A stretch of 64,000 bases of DNA. Origin: Klebsiella michiganensis. Lineage in GTDB: Bacteria > Pseudomonadota > Gammaproteobacteria > Enterobacterales > Enterobacteriaceae. The stretch is from positions 1,240,001 to 1,304,000 of the forward strand of contig CP011077.1 in assembly GCA_000963575.1 (NCBI GenBank), in the 5' to 3' direction. Below, in pieces: positions 34,638 through 42,640 of the stretch (position 1 is the stretch's first letter; each line of letters starts with the position of its first letter). Made by a program: the position numbers and the translations under genes. The notes beneath the pieces were generated by a model. It worked only from the letters and a program-made list of their open reading frames with translations. It had not been told where the DNA came from and ran no database searches.

Positions 34638-35945
34638 GTGTCAAAGGCAACAGAAGAGAACGCTAAATTAAAACGAGCGATCATCGTTTCAGTGGTGCTG
34701 CATATCATTTTGATTGCCATCCTGATCTGGAGCTCGTTTGATGAGCACATTGATGCATCCGCTGGCGGTGGCGGTGGTTCTTCTATTGACGCGGTGATGG
34801 TTGACCCGGGTGCGGTAGTGGAAAACTACAATCGCCAACAGCAGCAGCAGGCAAGCAGCAAACGCGCCGCTGAACAGCGCGAGAAACAGGCGCAGCAGCA
34901 GGCCGAAGAACTTCAGCAAAAACAGGCGGCAGAACAACAGCGCCTGAAAGAGCTGGAGAAAGAGCGTTTAGCCGCTCAGGAGCAGGCAAAAGCGCAGGCT
35001 GAACAGCAGAAGCAGGCTGAAGCGGCCGCGAAGCAGGCTCAGGAGCAGCAGAAGCAGGCAGAAGCTGCTGCGGCTGCGGCGAAGGCAAAAGCGGATGCTC
35101 AGGCGAAAGCCCAGGCTGACGCGCAGGCAAAAGCTCAGGCTGATGCCCAGGCGAAGGCTGCGGAAGAAGCCGCTAAGAAAGCTGCTGCGGATGCTCAGAA
35201 GAAAGCCGCTGAAGAAGCAGCCAGAAAAGCCGCCGACGCAGAGAAAAAGGCCGCCGCTGACGCTGCTGCTGCGGCGAAAAAAGCTCAGCAGGATGCTGAG
35301 AAAAAAGCTGCAGATGCTGCCGCTAAGAAAGCTGCGCAGGAAGCGGAGAAGAAAGCCGCCGCTGAAGCAGCCAAGCAAGCCGCAGCCGAAAAAGCAGAAG
35401 CGGCTAAACAGGCTGCTGCCGACAAAGCAGCGGCTGAAAAGGCCGCCGCTGACAAAGCTGCCGCCGCGAAAGCCGCAGCAGATAAGAAAGCAGCCGCAGA
35501 CGCGAAGAAAAAAGCTGCTGCTGAGAAAGCCGCTTCTGACAAGGCTGCAGCGCAGGGCGTAGACGATTTGTTCGGTGATTTAAGCTCAGGTAAGAATGCA
35601 CCGAAAACAGGCGGTGGGGCGAAAGGTAATGCCGCAGCCGCCGCTGGAAAAGGGAATAATAAAAACAACGGCGCAAGCGGGGCAGAGATCAACGGCTACG
35701 CAGGTCAGATAAAGGCAGCGATCGAGAGTAAGTTCTATAACGATCCTTCGTTTGCCGGTAAGACCTGTTCGCTGCGGATCAAACTGGCTCCGGACGGCCT
35801 TCTGCTTGATATCAAGCCAGAAGGTGGCGATGCAGCACTTTGCCAGGCTGCCGTTGCGGCAGCGCGTCTGGCGAAGATTCCTAAGCCGCCAAGCGAAGCT
35901 GTTTATGAAGTCTTCAAGAACGCACCGATCGACTTTAAGCCTTAA
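34638..35945 (+). CDS. tolA: Tol-Pal system protein TolA
   Basis: 435 residues (421 in E. coli), GTG start. Domain I is the cytoplasmic/membrane part (1-47, hydrophobic 14-34). A Gly-rich hinge follows (SAGGGGGSSID). Domain II (about 60-310) is a long Ala/Lys/Glu/Gln helix of degenerate KAAADA-type repeats that spans the periplasm. Domain III (about 315-435) is globular, with one Cys in GKTCSLRIKLAPDG and another in AALCQAAVAAAR, and ends KNAPIDFKP. It transmits TolQR energy to TolB/Pal. The extra 14 residues relative to E. coli lie in the repeat domain, which commonly varies. Confidence 0.97.
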   Translation: MSKATEENAKLKRAIIVSVVLHIILIAILIWSSFDEHIDASAGGGGGSSIDAVMVDPGAVVENYNRQQQQQASSKRAAEQREKQAQQQAEELQQKQAAEQQRLKELEKERLAAQEQAKAQAEQQKQAEAAAKQAQEQQKQAEAAAAAAKAKADAQAKAQADAQAKAQADAQAKAAEEAAKKAAADAQKKAAEEAARKAADAEKKAAADAAAAAKKAQQDAEKKAADAAAKKAAQEAEKKAAAEAAKQAAAEKAEAAKQAAADKAAAEKAAADKAAAAKAAADKKAAADAKKKAAAEKAASDKAAAQGVDDLFGDLSSGKNAPKTGGGAKGNAAAAAGKGNNKNNGASGAEINGYAGQIKAAIESKFYNDPSFAGKTCSLRIKLAPDGLLLDIKPEGGDAALCQAAVAAARLAKIPKPPSEAVYEVFKNAPIDFKP

Positions 35946-35950
35946 CGCGG

Positions 35951-35973
35951 TTTTCCCCGCCACGGTGGGGAAA
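35951..35973 (+). other. Hairpin in the tolA-tolB spacer
   Basis: Stem TTTCCCC / GGGGAAA (35952-35958 with 35967-35973), extendable inward by a G-T and a C-G pair to a CACG loop. It lies 5 bases after the tolA stop with no T-run. It separates tolA from the tolB leader and may act as an mRNA stabiliser or partial attenuator; E. coli has an additional promoter before tolB. Confidence 0.55.
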
Positions 35974-36076
35974 GCACACTAAGCTGAGTTACAGGGTTTT
36001 GGTAGTTTTGTGTATTTGGGTTTGTTAACATTCTGCTAAATTATCGTGGGCTTTCCGCCCGGATAAGGGAGATATG

Positions 36077-37369
36077 ATGAAGCAGGCATTTCGTGTAGCG
36101 TTAAGTTTCTTAATGCTGTGGGCAGCGGTGCTGCACGCAGAAGTTCGTATCGAGATCACCCAGGGTGTCGACTCCGCTCGTCCGATTGGTGTGGTTCCGT
36201 TTACCTGGGCCGGCCCTGGTGCTGCCCCAGAAGATATCGGTGGCATTGTTGCCGCTGACCTGCGTAACAGCGGGAAATTCAATCCACTCGACAGATCTCG
36301 TCTGCCACAGCAGCCGGGTTCTGCTCAGGAAGTTCAGCCAGCGGCTTGGACTGCTCTGGGCATTGACGCCGTGGTAGTCGGTCAGGTTACACCAAACGGT
36401 GACGGCAGCTATACCGTTGCTTACCAGCTGGTAGACACCTCTGGTGCGCCGGGCACGGTGCTGGCGCAGAACTCCTACAAAGTGAACAAGCAGTGGCTGC
36501 GCTACGCCGGCCATACCGCCAGCGACGAAGTGTTTGAGAAGCTGACCGGGATTAAAGGCGCATTCCGTACCCGTATTGCTTATGTAGTGCAGACCAATGG
36601 CGGCCAGTTCCCTTATGAGCTGCGTGTTTCTGATTACGATGGCTACAACCAGTTTGTGGTTCACCGTTCTCCGCAGCCGCTGATGTCTCCAGCCTGGTCT
36701 CCGGATGGCAGTAAACTGGCTTACGTGACCTTCGAAAGCGGCCGTTCTGCTCTGGTTGTGCAGACGCTGGCTAACGGTGCAGTGCGTCAGATTGCTTCGT
36801 TCCCGCAGCACAACGGTGCGCCGGCGTTTTCACCGGATGGTTCTAAGCTGGCGTTCGCGCTGTCTAAAACCGGCAGCCTGCAGCTGTACGTGATGGACCT
36901 GGGTTCTGGTCAGATTCGTCAGGTGACTGAGGGTCGTAGCAACAACACCGAACCAACCTGGTTCCCGGACAACCAAACTCTGGCCTACACCTCGGACCAG
37001 GCGGGTCGTCCACAGATTTATAAAGTCAGTATTAATGGCGGTGCTCCGCAGCGTCTGTCCTGGGAAGGTTCTCAGAACCAGGATGCCGATGTCAGTGCCG
37101 ACGGTAAGATTATGGTAATGGTCAGCTCCGCGAGCGGTCAGCAGCACATTGCCAAACAGGATCTGGTAGCGGGTGGCGTAACAACTTTATCGTCAACGTT
37201 CCTGGATGAAACGCCAAGTCTGGCACCTAACGGCACTATGGTAATCTACAGCTCTTCTCAGGGGATGGGATCCGTGCTGAATTTGGTTTCAACAGATGGG
37301 CGTTTCAAAGCGCGTCTTCCGGCAACTGATGGACAGGTCAAATTCCCTGCCTGGTCGCCGTATCTGTGA
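36077..37369 (+). CDS. tolB: Tol-Pal system beta-propeller protein TolB
   Basis: 430 residues, as in E. coli. It has a Sec signal peptide MKQAFRVALSFLMLWAAVLHA with cleavage before Glu22. An N-terminal domain follows (about 22-160), then a six-bladed beta-propeller with repeated blades of the type SPAWSPDGSKLAYVT, APAFSPDGSKLAFAL and EPTWFPDNQTLAYTS. This periplasmic protein binds Pal, TolA and the outer membrane. Two adjacent ATG codons exist; the second (36077) has better spacing from the GGAG. Confidence 0.97.
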   Translation: MKQAFRVALSFLMLWAAVLHAEVRIEITQGVDSARPIGVVPFTWAGPGAAPEDIGGIVAADLRNSGKFNPLDRSRLPQQPGSAQEVQPAAWTALGIDAVVVGQVTPNGDGSYTVAYQLVDTSGAPGTVLAQNSYKVNKQWLRYAGHTASDEVFEKLTGIKGAFRTRIAYVVQTNGGQFPYELRVSDYDGYNQFVVHRSPQPLMSPAWSPDGSKLAYVTFESGRSALVVQTLANGAVRQIASFPQHNGAPAFSPDGSKLAFALSKTGSLQLYVMDLGSGQIRQVTEGRSNNTEPTWFPDNQTLAYTSDQAGRPQIYKVSINGGAPQRLSWEGSQNQDADVSADGKIMVMVSSASGQQHIAKQDLVAGGVTTLSSTFLDETPSLAPNGTMVIYSSSQGMGSVLNLVSTDGRFKARLPATDGQVKFPAWSPYL

Positions 37370-37400
37370 TAACAATATTGATTATTAAAGGATCAAAGAA

Positions 37401-37922
37401 ATGCAACTGAACAAAGTGCTGAAAGGGCTGATGATTGCTCTGCCGGTTATGGCTATCGCGGCGTGTTCTTCTAACAAGAGCGCCAACAATGGTCAGAGCG
37501 GTGAAGGTATGCTGGGTGCCGGCACTGGTATGGACGCTAACGGCCACGGCAACATGTCTTCTGAAGAGCAGGCTCGTCTGCAGATGCAACAGCTGCAGCA
37601 GAACAACATCGTTTACTTCGGTCTGGACAAATACGATGTTAGCTCTGAATTCGCTGCAATGCTGGATGCGCACGCTAACTTCCTGCGTAGCAACCCGTCT
37701 TACAAAGTGACCGTAGAAGGTCATGCGGATGAGCGCGGTACCCCAGAGTACAACATCGCACTGGGCGAACGTCGTGCTAACGCTGTTAAAATGTACCTGC
37801 AAGGTAAAGGCGTTTCTGCAGACCAGATCTCCATCGTTTCTTACGGTAAAGAAAAACCTGCAGTACTGGGTCATGACGAAGCGGCTTACGCTAAAAACCG
37901 TCGTGCCGTACTGGTTTACTAA
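37401..37922 (+). CDS. pal: Peptidoglycan-associated lipoprotein Pal
   Basis: 173 residues, as in E. coli. The lipoprotein signal MQLNKVLKGLMIALPVMAIA-AC gives lipidated Cys22, followed by Ser-Ser (outer-membrane sorting). A flexible linker leads to an OmpA-like peptidoglycan-binding domain (about 65-173), with the diaminopimelate-binding YNIALGERRANAVK and the preceding VEGHADERGTPEYN. It tethers the outer membrane to the cell wall and is mobilised by TolB/TolA during division. Confidence 0.97.
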   Translation: MQLNKVLKGLMIALPVMAIAACSSNKSANNGQSGEGMLGAGTGMDANGHGNMSSEEQARLQMQQLQQNNIVYFGLDKYDVSSEFAAMLDAHANFLRSNPSYKVTVEGHADERGTPEYNIALGERRANAVKMYLQGKGVSADQISIVSYGKEKPAVLGHDEAAYAKNRRAVLVY

Positions 37923-37931
37923 GAGAATCGC

Positions 37932-38717
37932 ATGAGCAGTAACTTCAGACATCACTTGTTGAGTCTGTCGTTACTGGTTGGCATAGCGGCCCCCTGGGCC
38001 GCTAATGCTCAGGCGCCAATCAGTAGTGTCGGCTCAGGCTCGGTCGAAGACCGTGTCACCCAACTCGAGCGTATTTCTAACGCTCACAGTCAGCTTTTGA
38101 CCCAACTCCAGCAGCAACTCTCCGATAACCAGAATGACATTGATTCCCTGCGCGGTCAGATCCAGGAAAGTCAGTATCAGCTGAATCAGGTTGTGGAACG
38201 TCAAAAGCAAATTTTGCTGCAGATGGATAGCCTTGGCGGCGCTGCCGCGGGAGCAGGGCAACAGCCTGCTGCCGGTGCCTCCCAGACTGCCACGCCGGAC
38301 GCTGGGGCCTCTAACGCGGCTCCTGCTGCCCCGGTGCAAGGCGGTGACGCTAATAGCGACTACAACGCTGCTATCGCGCTGGTGCAGGATAAATCGCGTC
38401 AGGACGATGCTATCAACGCGTTTCAGTCCTTTGTGAAGAAGTATCCGGATTCAACTTATCTACCTAACGCCAATTACTGGCTTGGTCAGTTGAATTACAA
38501 CAAAGGCAAAAAGGATGATGCGGCGTTTTATTTTGCCTCAGTGGTGAAAAACTACCCGAAATCCCCTAAAGCACCGGATGCCATGTTTAAGGTTGGCGTG
38601 ATCATGCAGGACAAAGGCGACGCCGCAAAAGCGAAAGCCGTATACCAGCAGGTCGTTAAACAGTATCCCAATACTGACGGTGCAAAGCAGGCTCAAAAAC
38701 GTCTGAATGCGCAATAA
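37932..38717 (+). CDS. cpoB: Cell division coordinator CpoB (YbgF)
   Basis: 261 residues (263 in E. coli). It has a signal peptide ending NAQA (about residue 26) and an N-terminal trimeric coiled coil (about 35-100, RVTQLERISNAHSQLLTQLQQQLSDN). An Ala/Gly/Pro/Thr linker is followed by C-terminal TPR repeats (about 140-261; YNAAIALVQDKSRQDDAINAFQSFV, FYFASVVKNYPKSPKAPDAMF). This periplasmic factor coordinates Tol-Pal with PBP1B at the septum. It is the last gene of the tol-pal cluster. Confidence 0.95.
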   Translation: MSSNFRHHLLSLSLLVGIAAPWAANAQAPISSVGSGSVEDRVTQLERISNAHSQLLTQLQQQLSDNQNDIDSLRGQIQESQYQLNQVVERQKQILLQMDSLGGAAAGAGQQPAAGASQTATPDAGASNAAPAAPVQGGDANSDYNAAIALVQDKSRQDDAINAFQSFVKKYPDSTYLPNANYWLGQLNYNKGKKDDAAFYFASVVKNYPKSPKAPDAMFKVGVIMQDKGDAAKAKAVYQQVVKQYPNTDGAKQAQKRLNAQ

Positions 38718-38803
38718 TGCTTGCGGCCTGACCAGATATCGTCGTTTTTCTGGTCTCGCCGTGCGAAACATAAGCAGTTGAGCGATCTGCGTCAAAATTA
38801 TTG

Positions 38804-38831
38804 TTGCGTCAAAATCTTAAATCAGTAATAT
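38804..38831 (+). promoter_or_regulatory. Probable promoter of the tRNA-Lys cluster
   Basis: -35 TTGCGT (38804-38809), 16-bp spacer and -10 TAATAT (38826-38831), followed by a GC-rich GCCGCCG segment. The layout is typical of stringently controlled stable-RNA promoters. Transcription would start near 38838, about 45 bases before the first tRNA. Confidence 0.6.
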
Positions 38832-38881
38832 ATGCCGCCGTTGCCAAGGGATACGAAACAAACCCAAAGTGACGCAAAAGT

Positions 38882-38957
38882 GGGTCGTTAGCTCAGTTGG
38901 TAGAGCAGTTGACTTTTAATCAATTGGTCGCAGGTTCGAATCCTGCACGACCCACCA
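38882..38957 (+). tRNA. tRNA-Lys (anticodon TTT), copy 1
   Basis: 76 nt including the encoded CCA. The acceptor stem GGGTCGT/ACGACCC, D-loop AGCTCAGTTGGTAGAGC, anticodon loop CTTTTAA (anticodon TTT) and T-arm GCAGGTTCGAATCCTGC fold correctly. It equals the E. coli lysT-family tRNA. First of three identical copies. Confidence 0.97.
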
Positions 38958-38980
38958 CTTTAAAGTAAGAAGCTGTAGTC

Positions 38981-39086
38981 AGGCGTGAAGGGTTCGAACC
39001 TGCAGCAGGTTTGAGTTAAGCGAAAGCGAAACAACGTTGTGATAGCAACGGCCCGGAGGGTGATAATCATCCTGCACGACCCACCA
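38981..39086 (+). repeat. tRNA-3'-end-bearing repeat, copy R1
   Basis: Spacer element of about 106 bp. It starts AGGCGTGAAGGGTTCGAACC (T-arm-like), continues with AACCTG-CAG-CAGGTT, a GCGAAAGC mini-hairpin, GTTG-N6-CAAC and CCC-GGA-GGG stems, and ends ATCATCCTGCACGACCCACCA. The last 18 bases repeat the 3' end of the preceding tRNA-Lys. The tRNA-like tails are 129 bp apart. It is not a complete tRNA (no D- or anticodon arm). It resembles in plan the rtT repeats behind E. coli tyrT, which also carry tRNA 3' ends. Confidence 0.85.
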
Positions 39087-39131
39087 CTTTAAAGCAGAAG
39101 CAGTAAAGAAGTTTGCAGTAAGCCGCACAGC

Positions 39132-39207
39132 GGGTCGTTAGCTCAGTTGGTAGAGCAGTTGACTTTTAATCAATTGGTCGCAGGTTCGAATCCTGCACGA
39201 CCCACCA
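39132..39207 (+). tRNA. tRNA-Lys (anticodon TTT), copy 2
   Basis: Identical over all 76 nt to copy 1, including CCA and anticodon TTT. It starts 250 bp after copy 1. Confidence 0.97.
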
Positions 39208-39230
39208 CTTTAAAGTAGCAAGCTGTAGTC

Positions 39231-39335
39231 AGGCGTGAAGGGTTCAAACCTGCAGCAGGTTTGAGTTGAGCGAAAGCGAAACAACGTTGTGATAGCAACG
39301 GCCCGGAGGGTGGTAATCATCCTGCACGACCCACC
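39231..39335 (+). repeat. tRNA-3'-end-bearing repeat, copy R2
   Basis: Second copy of the element, differing from R1 at only a few positions (GGTTCAAACC, TTGAGTTGAG, GGTAATCAT). The final CCACC is followed by G, so the CCA end is altered. It is again 129 bp from the tail of the preceding tRNA. Confidence 0.85.
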
Positions 39336-39368
39336 GCTTTAAAGTAAAAAGCAGCAACCGCATACAGC

Positions 39369-39444
39369 GGGTCGTTAGCTCAGTTGGTAGAGCAGTTGAC
39401 TTTTAATCAATTGGTCGCAGGTTCGAATCCTGCACGACCCACCA
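39369..39444 (+). tRNA. tRNA-Lys (anticodon TTT), copy 3
   Basis: Identical to copies 1 and 2 over all 76 nt. It starts 237 bp after copy 2 and is followed directly by a rho-independent terminator. Confidence 0.97.
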
Positions 39445-39450
39445 ATGTAG

Positions 39451-39475
39451 AAAGGCGCCCTAAAGGCGCCTTTTT
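39451..39475 (+). terminator. First terminator of the tRNA-Lys operon
   Basis: AAAGGCGCC / GGCGCCTTT stem with a 5-base loop (CTAAA) and a T5 run, 6 bases behind the third tRNA. Confidence 0.92.
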
Positions 39476-39490
39476 GCTATCTGCGATTCG

Positions 39491-39591
39491 GGCAGGGTTC
39501 GAGCCTGCAGCAGGTTTGAGTTGAGCGAAAGCGAAACAACGTTGTGATAACAACGGCCCAAAGGGTGATAATCATCCTGCACGACCCACCA
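39491..39591 (+). repeat. tRNA-3'-end-bearing repeat, copy R3
   Basis: Third copy of the element (GGCAGGGTTCGAGCCTGCAG to CACGACCCACCA). It lies beyond the first terminator and is followed by a second, identical one. The 62-bp block from ATCCTGCACGACCCACCA through the terminator to CTGCGATT occurs twice without a mismatch (39427-39488 and 39574-39635), so R3 arose with a duplication of the operon end. Confidence 0.85.
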
Positions 39592-39597
39592 ATGTAG

Positions 39598-39622
39598 AAA
39601 GGCGCCCTAAAGGCGCCTTTTT
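39598..39622 (+). terminator. Second (duplicated) terminator of the tRNA-Lys operon
   Basis: Exact copy of the terminator at 39451-39475: AAAGGCGCC / GGCGCCTTT with a T5 run, part of the 62-bp direct repeat. Confidence 0.9.
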
Positions 39623-39733
39623 GCTATCTGCGATTTGAAATCCTGCTTTTTATCCTGTTTAACACCCCCCGTTTCTCTTTCTCTCAGTTCATCGGGCAAT
39701 AACCCACGACATCCTGATTAAATTTCGCTATCT

Positions 39734-39751
39734 TGTTTAGCATATAAAACA
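39734..39751 (+). promoter_or_regulatory. NadR operator at nadA
   Basis: TGTTTA-GCATAT-AAAACA matches the NadR box TGTTTA-N6-TAAACA with one mismatch. It lies 73 bp upstream of the nadA start, within the expected promoter. NadR represses NAD biosynthesis genes when NAD is ample. Confidence 0.65.
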
Positions 39752-39824
39752 ATGAGTGCGGGCTATGGCGTAAATTACGCTTTTTAAGGCCTGTAATGTT
39801 AAGTCAGTAAAACGAGATTGCATG

Positions 39825-40886
39825 ATGAGCGTAATGTTTGACCCGGAAACCGCGATTTATCCTTTCCCGCCTAAACCCACTCCCCTGAACAGGGACGAAA
39901 AGCAGTTCTACCGTGAAAAAATTAAGCGCCTGCTTAAAGAGCGGGATGCGGTGATGGTGGCGCACTACTACACCGACCCGGAAATCCAGTCGCTGGCGGA
40001 AGAGACCGGCGGGTGTATTTCTGACTCGCTCGAAATGGCTCGCTTCGGTGCCAACCACCCTGCGTCCACGCTACTGGTAGCCGGGGTTCGTTTCATGGGG
40101 GAAACGGCGAAAATCCTCAGCCCCGAAAAAACAATTCTAATGCCAACCCTGAATGCCGAATGTTCACTGGATCTCGGCTGCCCGATTGAGGCGTTTAACG
40201 CTTTCTGCGACCAGCACCCCGATCGCACCGTGGTCGTCTATGCTAATACCTCTGCTGCGGTAAAAGCCCGGGCTGACTGGGTTGTGACGTCCAGTATTGC
40301 GGTAGAGCTGATTGAACACCTGGACAGCCTGGGTGAGAAAATTATCTGGGCACCGGATCGCCACCTTGGCAGCTATGTTCAAAAGCAGACCGGAGCCGAT
40401 GTGCTGTGCTGGCAGGGAGCCTGTATTGTGCATGATGAATTTAAAACCCAGGCCCTGGCGCGCATGAAGGCGCTTTACCCGAACGCAGCCGTCCTGGTAC
40501 ATCCTGAGTCGCCGCAGGCGGTGGTTGATATGGCCGATGCCGTGGGCTCGACGAGCCAGTTGATTAACGCCGCTAAAACGCTGCCTCACCGGCAGCTTAT
40601 TGTGGCCACGGATCGCGGGATATTTTATAAAATGCAGCAGGCGTGCCCGGATAAAGAGTTGCTGGAGGCGCCGACTGCAGGAGAAGGGGCAACATGCCGC
40701 AGCTGTGCGCATTGCCCGTGGATGGCGATGAACGGGCTTAAAGCAATTGCAGAGGGGCTGGAGCAGGGCGGAACTGCACACACGATAGAAGTGGATGCTG
40801 CGCTACGTGAGGGCGCACTGATTCCGCTTAACCGCATGCTCGATTTTGCGGCTGAATTGCGTCGGACGGTTAAAGGCAACGCGTAA
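39825..40886 (+). CDS. nadA: Quinolinate synthase NadA
   Basis: 353 residues (347 in E. coli). It condenses iminoaspartate with dihydroxyacetone phosphate to quinolinate in NAD synthesis and carries one oxygen-sensitive [4Fe-4S] cluster. Cys113 (NAECSLDLGCP), the Cys in LCWQGAC and the last Cys of the GATCRSCAHCPW motif are the expected ligands. Other conserved blocks are VMVAHYYTDPEIQ, VYANTSAAVKA and HPESPQAVVDMAD. Of two adjacent ATGs the second (39825, MSVMFDP) matches the family. pnuC follows after 23 bp. Confidence 0.96.
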   Translation: MSVMFDPETAIYPFPPKPTPLNRDEKQFYREKIKRLLKERDAVMVAHYYTDPEIQSLAEETGGCISDSLEMARFGANHPASTLLVAGVRFMGETAKILSPEKTILMPTLNAECSLDLGCPIEAFNAFCDQHPDRTVVVYANTSAAVKARADWVVTSSIAVELIEHLDSLGEKIIWAPDRHLGSYVQKQTGADVLCWQGACIVHDEFKTQALARMKALYPNAAVLVHPESPQAVVDMADAVGSTSQLINAAKTLPHRQLIVATDRGIFYKMQQACPDKELLEAPTAGEGATCRSCAHCPWMAMNGLKAIAEGLEQGGTAHTIEVDAALREGALIPLNRMLDFAAELRRTVKGNA

Positions 40887-40909
40887 AGACATTACGCTCA
40901 GGGGAACAC

Positions 40910-41626
40910 ATGGATTTTTTTAGCACGCAGAACATTCTCGTCCACATCCCAATCGGAGCCGGCGGGTATGACTTATCATGGATTGAGGCCGTGGGAACGC
41001 TGGCGGGATTGCTTTGTATCTGGCTCGCAAGCCTGGAGAAGATTGGAAATTACGCTTTCGGGTTAATTAACGTCACGCTGTTTGCCATTATTTTCTTTCA
41101 GATCCAGCTCTACGCCAGCCTTCTTTTGCAACTGTTCTTTTTTGTGGCGAATATTTACGGCTGGTATGCCTGGTCACGGCAAAGCAGTAATAATCAGTCG
41201 CTGCTGCAAATCCGCTGGCTGCCTTTGCCAAAAGCGATTGCCTGGCTGGTGATTATTATCGCGGCAATTGGGCTGATGACGCTGTTTATCGACCCGGTCT
41301 TTGCCTTCCTGACCCGGGTTGCCGTGACGGTGATGCAGAGCATGGGCCTGAACGTTACCCTGCCAGAGCTGCAGCCTGACGCTTACCCGTTCTGGGATTC
41401 GTGCATGATGGTGCTGTCGATTGTGGCGATGATCCTGATGACCCGTAAATACGTGGAAAACTGGCTGCTGTGGACAATCATTAACGTGATCAGCGTGGTT
41501 ATCTTTGCCCTGCAGGGGGTTTACGCGATGTCGCTGGAGTATCTCATTCTGACGTTCATTGCGCTGAATGGCAGCCGGATGTGGATCAAAAGCGCGCGAC
41601 AGTCCGGTTCGCGCGCCTTCTCCTGA
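40910..41626 (+). CDS. pnuC: Nicotinamide riboside transporter PnuC
   Basis: 238 residues (239 in E. coli), inner-membrane protein with about seven helices, moving nicotinamide riboside by facilitated diffusion. Conserved are IEAVGTLAGLLCIWLASLEKI (near residues 25-45), NIYGWYAWSRQ and the Trp-rich NWLLWTIINVISV. It is cotranscribed with nadA and therefore likely under the same NadR box. Its stop codon directly abuts the stop codon of the convergent zitB. Confidence 0.95.
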   Translation: MDFFSTQNILVHIPIGAGGYDLSWIEAVGTLAGLLCIWLASLEKIGNYAFGLINVTLFAIIFFQIQLYASLLLQLFFFVANIYGWYAWSRQSSNNQSLLQIRWLPLPKAIAWLVIIIAAIGLMTLFIDPVFAFLTRVAVTVMQSMGLNVTLPELQPDAYPFWDSCMMVLSIVAMILMTRKYVENWLLWTIINVISVVIFALQGVYAMSLEYLILTFIALNGSRMWIKSARQSGSRAFS

Positions 41627-42562
41627 TCAAGAGTGATGATGGGCATGGCCGGCGTGGTGGTCATGCTCATTCAGGTCGCAGTCTGGCCCGTGGCAAACCT
41701 GATACTCCATTTGTACCGTGGCGTGCTCTATCTGGTACTCGTGCGCCAGGAAGTGATGTATGCACTCCAGCAGGGCATCGTGATCGTGGGGCGGCACGAC
41801 CTGAACATGCAGCGTCATCAGCGGCTTTTCGCCAACCAGCCAAATATGAACGTGATGCACGTTCCGCACTTCCGGTATTGAGCGAGAAAGATTCCGTTTC
41901 AGGGCGGCAATGTCGATGGCGCTCGGCGCACCTTCCAGTAACTCATTGACGCTCTCTTTCAGCAGACTCCAGGCGCTGCGCAGTACCAGGCAGGAAACCA
42001 GCACCGAAAGGATCGGGTCAATAGGTGTCCAGCCGGTCCAGAGAATCACCACCGCCGCTACAATTGCCCCCACAGAACCCAGCAAATCCCCCAGCACGTG
42101 CAGCGCCGCTGCGCGAACGTTGAGGTTTTTCTCTCCGCCGCCGCTATGCAGGATCCAGAAAGAGACAAGGTTGGCCAACAGCCCGGCGACCGCAATTGTC
42201 AGCATGGCCCAGCCGGCAATAGGCTGAGGATTTGAGAAGCGCTGAATCGCTTCCCAGACGATAAGTATGGTAATCACCACCAGAGCAATGGCATTTACAA
42301 ATGCTGCAAGCGTGGTCAGGCGCAGCCAGCCAAAGGTATGCCGGGCGTTGGGTGGGCGACGGGCAAAATGTACGGCCAGCAGGGCAAACAGCAGGGCGGC
42401 TGCATCGGTGAGCATATGTCCGGCGTCAGCCAGGAGGGCCAGCGAGCCGGAAAGCAGGCCGCCAATAACTTCGGCAACCATGAAAATCGCCGTGATGAGG
42501 AAAGCGAACAACAGGCGTTTTGCGTTACTGTCGGAAGGTGTGTGTGGGTGTGAATGCGCCAT
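41627..42562 (-). CDS. zitB: Zinc transporter ZitB (CDF family)
   Basis: 311 residues (313 in E. coli). This cation diffusion facilitator exports Zn2+ from the cytoplasm using the proton gradient. It has six membrane segments (about 16-205), zinc-site motifs LADAGHMLTDAAAL and ALHVLGDLLGSVG, and a C-terminal cytoplasmic domain with VHHVHIWLVGEKPLMTLHV. Both ends are His-rich (MAHSHPH and HDHHAGHAHHHS). It converges on pnuC with no gap. Confidence 0.95.
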   Translation of the reverse strand: MAHSHPHTPSDSNAKRLLFAFLITAIFMVAEVIGGLLSGSLALLADAGHMLTDAAALLFALLAVHFARRPPNARHTFGWLRLTTLAAFVNAIALVVITILIVWEAIQRFSNPQPIAGWAMLTIAVAGLLANLVSFWILHSGGGEKNLNVRAAALHVLGDLLGSVGAIVAAVVILWTGWTPIDPILSVLVSCLVLRSAWSLLKESVNELLEGAPSAIDIAALKRNLSRSIPEVRNVHHVHIWLVGEKPLMTLHVQVVPPHDHDALLECIHHFLAHEYQIEHATVQMEYQVCHGPDCDLNEHDHHAGHAHHHS

Positions 42563-42640
42563 AATCTCTCACAAATATCAGTCGCGGTGAGCTAATTATA
42601 ACCGCTTCCTGACGTCAACTTGTTGAAAGATGCCGATAAA

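Noticed and set aside
38882..39635. CRISPR-like array
   Set aside because: The repeated units are tRNA genes and tRNA-tailed elements at 129-250-bp spacing; there are no short regular repeat-spacer units and no cas genes.
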